Source: Ktedonobacterales bacterium (GTDB lineage Bacteria > Chloroflexota > Ktedonobacteria > Ktedonobacterales > JACDGC01). From it: DNA of 5,361 nucleotides. The position numbers were made by a program, and so were the translations under genes. The stretch's first letter is position 1; every line of letters begins with the position of its first letter. Positions 1 through 5,361 of the stretch are shown in pieces. The stretch is from positions 1 to 5,361 of the forward strand of contig JACDGC010000313.1 of the NCBI GenBank assembly GCA_013815535.1, read 5' to 3'. The notes beneath the pieces are model-generated. The model saw only the letters and a program-made list of their open reading frames with translations. It was not told where the DNA came from and made no database searches.

Positions 1-1243
1 CGCCCAGCCCCACCCCGATGACCTGCGGCAAGATGCCCGCCGCCGACCAGATGCCCATATCTTTGCCATATTGGTCAGTGGAGGGCAGCACATCGGTTGC
101 GAGTGCCCAGTCGACGCTGGTATATGCACCAAAGCCCAGACCAAAGAATGCCCCGGCGATCAGCGCTGCGAGATAGGTCTGGAAGAGGATGAAGATTAAG
201 CAGGTGACAGTCATCAGCGCACCGGACAGGTACACCAGCGGCTTGCGCCCCACGCGGTCGGAGAGCGAGCCACCGAAGAGCGTCGTCACAATCGAGGTGA
301 CAAGATAAATCCCCGAAAACACGACCAGATCCCCCGCCGCATTGGGGCGCTTGAGCACATCAATGAAGTAGTAGAGTAGGAAATTGTTGATGCTCCAGAT
401 GCCCGTCAGCACCAGCAGCCGCGTGAAAAGCACCCACACGAAATCAGGATATTTGCGCGGCTCGAGGCGAAAACGCTGTGTGAAGGTGCGCCAACGAAAC
501 GCTTCCTGCGTGGTCAATGGCGTTTCATGCACCGTCACGACGGTGATGATGACGAAGATCGTCTGCACCGCCGCCAAGACGAGGTAAAAGAGCAGGATCT
601 CGCGGGCGAAGGTCGCGCGGAACCCCGGCGTCAGGTACGCGCCGCTCTTGATATCTGGGTCACCTAGATGCACCACCGTCCCCGCGAAGAGGAAGCCGCC
701 GATGGTGCCGAACAGCGTCATCAGACCATACCACCCCGAGGCCGAGCCACGCTGCGCGGCGGGGACCTGATCCGCGATGATGGCGCTCCATGGCGAGTTC
801 GCGAAGTTATTCGAAATCTGCAAGGCGAAGAAGAGTAGCAGCATCACCACGATGCCCGTTCCGGTGGGCGTGCTGGTCAGCAGCGATTGCCCCGCCAGCG
901 CGAACCCGATCAGGGCCAGCACATTGAAGACCGTCCCCGCGATCATGAAGGGTCGCCGTCGCCCCAGGCGCGACTTCACATAGTCGCTGATGGCCCCCGC
1001 GAACGGGTTGACGAAGATCGCCGCTGCCGTGCCAGGCACGATGATCAGCGGCAGATAGGCTGACTTATTGTCATTGCCGAAATAGACGACGACCTGCGCG
1101 GGAATGACGACACTGATGAGGGCGATCCAATGGAAGTTGTTGGCGAACCAAAACAGATTGATCTTGATTTGTGCCCATTGTGAGATGCGTTGGGTCGTGG
1201 TCGTGTCAGCTATCGTCGTGGTAGGCTGCTCGATGCTCGCCAT
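1..1243 (-). CDS. MFS transporter, SLC45/GPH-like sugar or cation symporter type (partial, 3' end off the left edge)
   Basis: This is a cytoplasmic-membrane secondary transporter of the major facilitator superfamily; 414 codons are visible and no stop is reached. The start is the ATG at 1243-1241, with AAAGGAG (1260-1254) 10 nt upstream. A Thr-rich polar N-terminus (about residues 1-25) is followed by hydrophobic segments at roughly 28-55 and 62-82. Then come a classic MFS motif A (G83..SD87..R92-LGRRR, about 83-97) and further helices. A second copy of motif A begins the C-terminal half (GGSLSDRVGRKPL, 324-336). The sequence near the edge (YGKDMGIWSAAG, then LPQ) resembles the ATDxLP...KDMGxW region that I recall from SLC45-like/GPH carriers. 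About 11 of 12 helices are present, so probably 30-70 residues are missing. Substrate is unknown; sugars are typical for relatives. It is transcribed divergently from the DedA-SQD1 pair, so a functional link is not implied. The MFS call is firm; the subfamily is tentative. Confidence 0.9.
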   Translation of the reverse strand, partial: MASIEQPTTTIADTTTTQRISQWAQIKINLFWFANNFHWIALISVVIPAQVVVYFGNDNKSAYLPLIIVPGTAAAIFVNPFAGAISDYVKSRLGRRRPFMIAGTVFNVLALIGFALAGQSLLTSTPTGTGIVVMLLLFFALQISNNFANSPWSAIIADQVPAAQRGSASGWYGLMTLFGTIGGFLFAGTVVHLGDPDIKSGAYLTPGFRATFAREILLFYLVLAAVQTIFVIITVVTVHETPLTTQEAFRWRTFTQRFRLEPRKYPDFVWVLFTRLLVLTGIWSINNFLLYYFIDVLKRPNAAGDLVVFSGIYLVTSIVTTLFGGSLSDRVGRKPLVYLSGALMTVTCLIFILFQTYLAALIAGAFFGLGFGAYTSVDWALATDVLPSTDQYGKDMGIWSAAGILPQVIGVGLG

Positions 1244-1313
1244 GCGTGGTCGGCTCCTTTCGCCGCGTGCATTGCGGTCAGGTGGGGACGGGGGAGCAAG
1301 CCATCGCACACCC

Positions 1314-1341
1314 CGTTGCCACTATGATAGCACGTTGCCAC
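1314..1341. repeat. Perfect 9-bp direct repeat flanking the transporter's candidate -10
   Basis: CGTTGCCAC occurs at 1314-1322 and again at 1333-1341, 19 bp start to start. Read on the minus strand the copies are GTGGCAACG, one just upstream of and one just downstream of the TATCAT box (1329-1324). Two identical sites bracketing a -10 are a plausible operator for a protein binding as a direct-repeat dimer. The 19-bp spacing is close to two helical turns. The chance of an accidental 9-mer repeat in such a short span is low but not negligible. Confidence 0.4.
1324..1332 (-). promoter_or_regulatory. Candidate extended -10 promoter element for the MFS transporter
   Basis: Read on the minus strand, this is TGC followed by TATCAT (5 of 6 matches to TATAAT, with the TG of an extended -10). 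No good -35 lies 16-19 bp upstream; the nearest TTGAC-like hexamer (TTGACC, 1360-1355) is about 25 bp away, too far for normal pairing. Initiation would fall near 1317, giving a 5' leader of about 70 nt before the ATG at 1243. The call rests on pattern only. Confidence 0.35.
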
Positions 1342-1354
1342 CGCGCAGGACCAC

Positions 1355-1391
1355 GGTCAAACGACCATAAAAGGTCATGCCCGGTCGTGCC
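1355..1391. repeat. Cluster of GGTC half-sites with a tandem GGTCRTGCC repeat
   Basis: GGTC occurs at 1355-1358, 1373-1376 and 1383-1386, and its complement GACC at 1363-1366. The last two direct copies extend to GGTCATGCC (1373-1381) and GGTCGTGCC (1383-1391), exactly 10 bp apart and so on the same helix face. The first copy forms an inverted pair with GACC (GGTC-AAAC-GACC). It sits upstream of the transporter's candidate -10 and could be an activator or repressor site for either divergent unit. No binding protein can be named. Confidence 0.3.
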
Positions 1392-1485
1392 GATGAGAAG
1401 AAGACACGTTACAAATACACCATGACCAATGATGTACGATTTGGGCTTGTTGCATCGTCTACAATTGAGAGAGCCACCGAGAGAT

Positions 1486-1515
1486 TTGCGCTCGTCCCTT
1501 TCCTTGACATATGAT
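1486..1515 (+). promoter_or_regulatory. Candidate promoter for the DedA-SQD1 operon
   Basis: TATGAT (1510-1515, 5 of 6 matches to TATAAT) lies 18 bp after a poor -35, TTGCGC (1486-1491, 3 of 6). A start near 1522 would leave a leader of about 28 nt before the ATG at 1550, which contains AGGAG. A perfect TTGACA overlaps it (1504-1509), but its only downstream -10 candidate (TAGCAT, 1529-1534) would place the start inside the ribosome binding site. TACAAT at 1460-1465 is an alternative -10 without a -35. The choice is uncertain. Confidence 0.3.
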
Positions 1516-1549
1516 GGATGGGCAGCGGTAGCATAGCAGGAGCATTCCG

Positions 1550-2416
1550 ATGTTTACGCGATTGTTGATCCTTGGCGCGACGGTGCCCCAGCTAGCGGGT
1601 TTCGACGGGTTTTTGCAGCAATATGGCGTCTTTGCCCTGTTTGTGCTGGTGCTGTTACAAGATGTCGGAGTGCCGACAGGTTTACCGGGCACGGCACTGG
1701 TGCTCATCGGGGGCTACCTCGTCTACATCCACGCAGCGAACCTGCACGTGGTCGCGCTGGCCATTGCATCAGGCGCCTTCATTGGCGCGTCGGGTATGTT
1801 CTTTTTGGCGCGCTATGGTGGTCGACCGCTGGTATTGCGATTGGGCCGTTTTGTGGGGCTGACCGAGCAGCGACTGGATGGCGCGGCGGGGATATTGGAC
1901 CGCTGGGGGCCACCGATGTTGCTTATCACACGGGTGGCACCAGGAACGCGCGTCTATATGACCATCTTTGCCGGCATTTCGGGCTGGACGTATCGGCGCT
2001 TCGCGTTGTGGACGGGCATCTTCGTGTTGCTGTGGTCTTATACTTTCGTCAGCATCGGGGCGTCATTGGGGCACCAAGCGGCCCCGGTTGGGCGCTTCAT
2101 CGGCAGGTTTGGCATCACGGCGCTTATTGTCATCGCCCTTTTCGCAGTGGCGTATTATGGGCTGCGGTGGCTGCTGAATAGCCCGGGCACGCGCACGAAT
2201 GCCCTGGTGGTGCGGCTGGCGCAGGTGCTGGCAGCGTTGGGGTTGGCACGTTTTTTTCAGCCGATCCCTGATGATGCCATCCCTGATCCATCGGCGGCAC
2301 CCGCCATGGCCGATGTGCTCGCGCCCGCGCTTGCCATGCAGGTGGCCCTGCCCTTGGAAGATGGCGCGCCAGCCGTGACCGACCCAGGCATATCCGAGAT
2401 CTCACCCTCACTTTGA
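1550..2416 (+). CDS. DedA/VTT-family (SNARE-associated Golgi-type) membrane protein
   Basis: This 288-residue integral membrane protein of the DedA family includes relatives that translocate lipid carriers such as undecaprenyl phosphate or support membrane homeostasis and proton-driven transport. AGGAG (1538-1542) sits 7 nt before the ATG. Seen in order: an N-terminal hydrophobic stretch; a re-entrant-type segment around 34-56 with the PG of the family motif (P46-G47); a helix near 66-87; and the characteristic R128-V-A-P-G-T-R134 ... F-A-G block, followed by helices near 151-173 and 187-209. The two arginines keep the six-residue spacing of the essential pair in E. coli YqjA (R130/R136). The usual acidic residues before and after the PG motif appear as Q37 and T48, which is atypical. 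The 51-residue tail (238-288) is rich in Pro, Ala and Asp and not family-like. Its stop lies 22 nt before SQD1, so co-transcription is likely. Confidence 0.9.
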   Translation: MFTRLLILGATVPQLAGFDGFLQQYGVFALFVLVLLQDVGVPTGLPGTALVLIGGYLVYIHAANLHVVALAIASGAFIGASGMFFLARYGGRPLVLRLGRFVGLTEQRLDGAAGILDRWGPPMLLITRVAPGTRVYMTIFAGISGWTYRRFALWTGIFVLLWSYTFVSIGASLGHQAAPVGRFIGRFGITALIVIALFAVAYYGLRWLLNSPGTRTNALVVRLAQVLAALGLARFFQPIPDDAIPDPSAAPAMADVLAPALAMQVALPLEDGAPAVTDPGISEISPSL

Positions 2417-2438
2417 TCATCCAAGGAGACACGGCTTC

Positions 2439-3587
2439 ATGCGTATTCTCATCCTCGGCGGCGACGGCTTTTGCGGCTGGCCGACTACCCTCTACCTCGC
2501 AGAGCGCGGCCACGAGGTCGCCATTGTCGATAATCTGGCCCGCCGCGCCTGGGATGTGGAGTTGGGCGCGAATTCGCTGGTGCCCATCGCGCCAATTCAC
2601 GAGCGCGTTGCCACGTGGCACGACCTCACGGGGCAATCCATCGGCCTGCATCTGGGCGATCTGCAAGATTATGCCTTCGTGGCGCAGGTCTTCAGCACGT
2701 TCAAGCCAGAAGCCATCGTTCATTATGCTGAGCAGCGCAGCGCTCCGTATTCGATGATCGATCGCCAACACGCCGTTTTCACGCAGGTGAACAACGTGGT
2801 AGGCACCCTGAACGTGCTCTATGCCATGAAAGATGTCGTCCCGGATGCTCACCTGATCAAGCTGGGCACGATGGGCGAGTATGGCACCCCCAATATCGAC
2901 ATCGAAGAAGGCTACATCGAGATCGATCACAACGGGCGCAAAGACACGCTGCCCTTCCCCAAACTGCCTGGCTCTTTCTATCACGCTTCCAAAGTCCACG
3001 ATAGCACGAATATGCACCTTGCGGGTCGCATCTGGGGGCTGCGCTCCACGGACCTGCATCAGGGTGTCGTCTATAATGTGCAATCCGATGAAACGAACCG
3101 TGACCAGCGGTTGTGGAATCGCTATGACTATGATGGCGTCTTTGGCACGGCGCTGAACCGCTTCTGCTCACAGGCGGCGCTGGGGCATCCTCTGACCGTG
3201 CACGGCGCGGGCGGCCAGACGCGTGGCTTCATCGACATCCGCGACACGGTGCGCTGCATCGAGTTGGCGGCGTTGAATCCCGCCGAGCGTGGCGAGATGC
3301 GCGTCTATAACCAGTTCACCGAGCAATGGTCGGTGCAGCAACTGGCCGACCGTGTGCAAACTGTCGCCAGCACCCTGGGGATGGAAACGACCATCGACCA
3401 CGTCGCCAACCCGCGCGTGGAAAAAGAAGAGCACTACTACAATGCCAAGCACACCCGCCTGGTGGAACTCGGTTTGCAGCCCCATCTGCTGACCGACGAC
3501 ACCATCCGCGATCTCTTGGTGGCGGCACGCGATTACCGTGACCGCATCATCACCGACCAGATCGCGGCGAAGGTGCAGTGGAAGTAG
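2439..3587 (+). CDS. sqdB: UDP-sulfoquinovose synthase (SQD1/SqdB), NAD-dependent extended SDR enzyme
   Basis: This enzyme converts UDP-glucose and sulfite to UDP-sulfoquinovose (EC 3.13.1.1), the head-group donor for the sulfolipid SQDG. It has 382 residues, normal for a bacterial enzyme. AAGGAG (2423-2428) lies 10 nt before the ATG. The NAD-binding start is G7-G-D-G-F-C-G13-W, followed by the D31-N-L...R-R motif. The sequence follows plant SQD1, as I recall it, almost motif for motif: SLxPIAxIHxR (46-56), EQRSAPYSMIDR (98-109), LGTMGEYGTPNIDIEEGY (142-159), GGQTRGFIDIRDT (258-270) and VExEEHYYNAKHT (327-339). The catalytic residues match Arabidopsis T145, Y182 and K186 at T144, Y181 and K185. 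Nothing looks truncated or damaged. It follows the DedA-like gene on the same strand with a 22-nt gap. A hairpin downstream (3606-3634) probably ends the transcript. The partner SQDG glycosyltransferase is not in the window. Confidence 0.96.
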   Translation: MRILILGGDGFCGWPTTLYLAERGHEVAIVDNLARRAWDVELGANSLVPIAPIHERVATWHDLTGQSIGLHLGDLQDYAFVAQVFSTFKPEAIVHYAEQRSAPYSMIDRQHAVFTQVNNVVGTLNVLYAMKDVVPDAHLIKLGTMGEYGTPNIDIEEGYIEIDHNGRKDTLPFPKLPGSFYHASKVHDSTNMHLAGRIWGLRSTDLHQGVVYNVQSDETNRDQRLWNRYDYDGVFGTALNRFCSQAALGHPLTVHGAGGQTRGFIDIRDTVRCIELAALNPAERGEMRVYNQFTEQWSVQQLADRVQTVASTLGMETTIDHVANPRVEKEEHYYNAKHTRLVELGLQPHLLTDDTIRDLLVAARDYRDRIITDQIAAKVQWK

Positions 3588-3605
3588 CAACCGTCACATT
3601 CCTCA

Positions 3606-3644
3606 CCCCCTCCCCATCTGCGGATGGAGGGGGGATTTCTGTTT
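3606..3644 (+). terminator. Rho-independent-like terminator after SQD1
   Basis: A C-rich arm (3606-3618, CCCCCTCCCCATC) pairs with a G-rich arm (3623-3634, GATGGAGGGGGG) across a TGCG loop. This gives about 11 pairs if two C residues bulge. A moderately T-rich tail (ATTTCTGTTT, 3635-3644) follows. It starts 18 nt after the SQD1 stop, as expected for an operon end. The T-tract is interrupted, so efficiency is uncertain. Confidence 0.65.
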
Positions 3645-3708
3645 ATGGCGTAGTTCTGAGGTGTATCACTTCGCTGCCAATAGCTGTAGAGATCAGCGAT
3701 AGACCTTT

Positions 3709-3729
3709 CCCTCAATGATACAATGAGGG
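3709..3729. promoter_or_regulatory. Palindromic operator candidate over an extended -10 promoter
   Basis: Arms CCCTCA (3709-3714) and TGAGGG (3724-3729) are perfectly inverted. The interior adds a further TG/CA pair (3716-3717 with 3721-3722), so 8 of 10 possible pairs match around the centre at 3719. The palindrome contains TG-A-TACAAT (3716-3724), an extended -10 with 5 of 6 matches to TATAAT, while no good -35 is present. Transcription would begin near 3731, about 35 nt before the GTG at 3766. A dimeric regulator bound here would block polymerase directly, so repression of the MBL-Rieske gene is the simplest reading. The regulator is unknown. Confidence 0.5.
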
Positions 3730-3750
3730 CGATAAGCGCACCCATCACCC

Positions 3751-3768
3751 GAGGAGATCCTACGCGTG
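3751..3768 (+). promoter_or_regulatory. Ribosome binding site fixing a GTG start
   Basis: GAGGAGA (3751-3757) lies 8 nt before GTG (3766-3768). The next in-frame ATG is far inside the conserved metallo-beta-lactamase core and has no such site, so the GTG is the start. Confidence 0.75.
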
Positions 3769-5361
3769 CAGATTCAATTCGTCGGCCATGCTGGCTTGTT
3801 CATCGAGACGAAGTTCGGCAGCATCTTGACCGATCCCTGGTTCAATCCGGCGTATTTCGCGTCGTGGTTTCCTTTCCCCAGCAATGAAGAATTGGATCTG
3901 GAACGCATCGGACATCCAACCTATCTGTATGTCTCACACATTCACCATGACCACTTCGATCCGGAGTTCTTGCGCGCCCATGTGGCCAAGGATGCCCAGG
4001 TCATCTTGCCTGACTTCCCCTTGCCCACTCTGGAAAATGCCTATCGCGAGTTGGGGTTCACGCGTTTCATTCGCACCAAGCATGGCGAGATGGTGGACCT
4101 GGATGGCCTTAAGATCGCCGTGCTGGCCTCCATCGCGCCAACGGATGGCCCTCTGGGTGATTCGGGCCTCATCGTGGATGATGGTGAGGTGCGCATCTAT
4201 GACCAGAATGATTCACGGCCAGTGGATATCGACCTCATCAAAAAACTCGGTCCCTATGATGCCCACTTCGTACAGTTTTCGGGCGCGATCTGGTACCCGA
4301 TGGTCTATCAATATCCCGAGAAACTGATGCAGACCTTTGGCATGAAGAAGCGCGCCAACGAGTTGGCGCGGGCGTTGCGCTACACCGAGCAGGTCGATGC
4401 CGCGTATGTGGTGCCCTCCGCTGGGCCACCGTGCTTCTTGGACGATGACCTCTATCAATTCAATGATTTCGACCGCACGGCGACGAACACCTTCCCCGAC
4501 CAAACCGTCTTTCTGGAATATATGGCGGAACACGGCCATGACAATGGTCGCTTGATGATCCCTGGCAGCGCAATGACGCTGGCGCGTGATGGCTGCACGG
4601 TGACGCATCCGCTGCCCGATGAGCAGGTGGCGGCGATCTTCACCGACAAGCGCGGCTATCTGGCGGCCTACAAACAGCGCGCCCAGCCCAAGATCGACGC
4701 GATGAAAGCCGCCCTACCCCACGGCCAGGTCGATATCCTGGCCGAACTGAAGGCGTGGTTCGAGCCACTGATGGCGATTGGCGACATCACCTGTGTCGGC
4801 ATCAACGGGCGCATCCTGCTGCAACTGGGCCAGCAAGACATTCTCCTCGACTTCCAGAACCGCGAGGTACGGGCCAGCCAGGGCGAGGAATGGGAGTTCC
4901 GCTTCAAGGTCGCACCAGAGTTGATCGAATGGTTGATCGTGACGCATCAGGTGGATTGGATCAACACGCTCTTCCTCTCGTGCCGTTTCGCGGCGGAGCG
5001 CAAAGGGCCATATAACGAGTACGTCTACAACTTCTTCAAATGCCTCTCCCCTGAGCGATTGGAATATGCCGAGGGCTACTATGCCGAGCAGTCCACCGAC
5101 CAGCAACTCTTTGAGGTGGCGGGGTATCAAGTGCAGCGGCGTTGCCCGCATCTGAAGGCCGACCTTACGCGCTTCGGGCAGGTGGATGGCAACATCCTCA
5201 CCTGCACCATGCACGGCTGGCAATTCGAGTTGGATAGCGGCAAGTGCCTCACCTCCGCCGACCGCAAGCTCTATACCCACCGCATCGGCTCTGGCGAACC
5301 CGCGCCACCCTTCATCAAGCCAGCGGCAGTCAAGTGCAAGCACTGCTGGTACATCCCCGAT
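3766..5361 (+). CDS. Metallo-beta-lactamase-fold / Rieske [2Fe-2S] two-domain protein, CMAH-like in composition (partial, 3' end off the right edge)
   Basis: 532 codons are visible without a stop. Residues 1 to about 250 form a metallo-beta-lactamase fold of the UlaG-like type. It opens with IQFVGHAGLFIET, continues with D23-P-W, and carries the metal-binding H58-I-H60-H-D62-H63; D146 in IYDQND is a candidate further ligand. Residues about 290-450 are an unassigned alpha/beta region (D362-F-Q-N-R-E-V, then PELIEWLI...VDWINTL); its pattern faintly recalls SCP2-type lipid-binding folds. A Rieske domain follows, with cluster ligands C460-P-H462 and C480-T-M-H483-G-W. A C524-x2-C527 pair stands close to the edge. 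CMP-N-acetylneuraminate hydroxylase also joins Rieske and MBL-type domains, but there the Rieske part is N-terminal. A soluble redox enzyme, perhaps an oxygenase, is likely. Substrate is unknown. The start is set by GAGGAGA, and a palindromic operator candidate lies upstream. Domain calls are firm; the role is inferred. Confidence 0.88.
   Translation, partial: MQIQFVGHAGLFIETKFGSILTDPWFNPAYFASWFPFPSNEELDLERIGHPTYLYVSHIHHDHFDPEFLRAHVAKDAQVILPDFPLPTLENAYRELGFTRFIRTKHGEMVDLDGLKIAVLASIAPTDGPLGDSGLIVDDGEVRIYDQNDSRPVDIDLIKKLGPYDAHFVQFSGAIWYPMVYQYPEKLMQTFGMKKRANELARALRYTEQVDAAYVVPSAGPPCFLDDDLYQFNDFDRTATNTFPDQTVFLEYMAEHGHDNGRLMIPGSAMTLARDGCTVTHPLPDEQVAAIFTDKRGYLAAYKQRAQPKIDAMKAALPHGQVDILAELKAWFEPLMAIGDITCVGINGRILLQLGQQDILLDFQNREVRASQGEEWEFRFKVAPELIEWLIVTHQVDWINTLFLSCRFAAERKGPYNEYVYNFFKCLSPERLEYAEGYYAEQSTDQQLFEVAGYQVQRRCPHLKADLTRFGQVDGNILTCTMHGWQFELDSGKCLTSADRKLYTHRIGSGEPAPPFIKPAAVKCKHCWYIPD

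Larger units (their letters stand above)
1244..1549. other. Divergent intergenic region between the transporter and the DedA gene
   Basis: This 306-bp stretch holds no convincing gene. The short open frames that cross it lack a ribosome binding site and recognisable protein sequence. It contains the transporter's ribosome binding site and a candidate extended -10. It also contains a 9-bp direct repeat around that -10, clustered GGTC/GACC half-sites at 1355-1386 and a weak rightward promoter near 1486-1515. The part from 1395 to 1480 is relatively AT-richer, with no strong motif beyond an isolated TACAAT (1460-1465). Confidence 0.7.

Noticed and set aside
1104..1370. Plus-strand open frame spanning the transporter start and the intergenic region
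   Set aside because: It runs opposite the N-terminus of the MFS protein, has no ribosome binding site and no protein-like conservation.
1504..1534. Perfect TTGACA with TAGCAT as a promoter for the DedA gene
   Set aside because: The 19-bp spacer and weak -10 would start transcription at about 1541, inside the AGGAG ribosome binding site, leaving no usable leader.
2130..3083. Long antisense open frame (317 codons) across the end of the DedA gene and most of SQD1
   Set aside because: It overlaps two unmistakable genes, has no recognisable domain or ribosome binding site, and is the kind of open antisense frame that GC-rich codon bias produces.
3606..3634. C-rich/G-rich stretch as a dispersed intergenic repeat
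   Set aside because: Similar CCCCCTCCCC runs are common in some Chloroflexota intergenic regions, but only one copy is visible here and the terminator reading explains it.
3884..4327. Plus-strand open frame (147 codons) in another frame of the MBL-Rieske gene
   Set aside because: The overlapping GTG-started frame holds the HxHxDH motif. This one is a Met/Ser/Trp-rich shadow without a start signal.
4714..5343. Antisense open frame (209 codons) within the MBL-Rieske gene
   Set aside because: It lies wholly opposite a gene whose frame carries intact Rieske ligands, and its translation shows no motif.

Overview
The window reads as ordinary bacterial chromosome, fairly GC-rich (I estimate a little under 60 % by eye). 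It carries four protein genes, two of them cut by the window edges. A GTG start, clear AGGAG-type ribosome binding sites, an SLC45-like MFS carrier and a SQD1-type sulfolipid gene would suit a Chloroflexota bacterium. That assignment is a weak inference: there is no rRNA or other phylogenetic marker, and some actinobacteria or other SQDG-making lineages would also fit. I see no tRNA, rRNA, CRISPR array, insertion sequence or phage gene.

Layout. Positions 1-1243 (minus strand) hold most of a 12-helix MFS transporter whose C-terminal end lies beyond the left edge. Positions 1244-1549 are a divergent intergenic region. It has a candidate extended -10 for the transporter bracketed by a perfect 9-bp direct repeat, a cluster of GGTC half-sites, and a weak promoter candidate for the rightward genes. 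Positions 1550-2416 (plus) encode a DedA/VTT-family membrane protein. After 22 nt comes 2439-3587 (plus), an intact UDP-sulfoquinovose synthase (SQD1/SqdB). A GC-rich hairpin at 3606-3634 probably ends that operon. At 3709-3729 a near-perfect 21-bp palindrome lies over an extended -10 box. It precedes a GTG-started gene at 3766 that runs off the right edge and encodes an N-terminal metallo-beta-lactamase fold, an unassigned middle region and a C-terminal Rieske [2Fe-2S] domain.

How the genes may work together. SQD1 makes UDP-sulfoquinovose, the head-group donor of the sulfolipid SQDG. The DedA-like protein shares its transcript, and the family includes lipid-carrier flippases and membrane-homeostasis proteins, so the pair looks like a membrane-lipid operon. 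The MBL-Rieske protein has the domain types of CMP-N-acetylneuraminate hydroxylase, which oxidises a sugar nucleotide, but in the opposite order. An oxidative role on a nucleotide sugar or lipid head group is possible but unproven. The gene appears to have its own regulated promoter. No SQDG glycosyltransferase (SqdX/SQD2 or SqdD type) is visible here.
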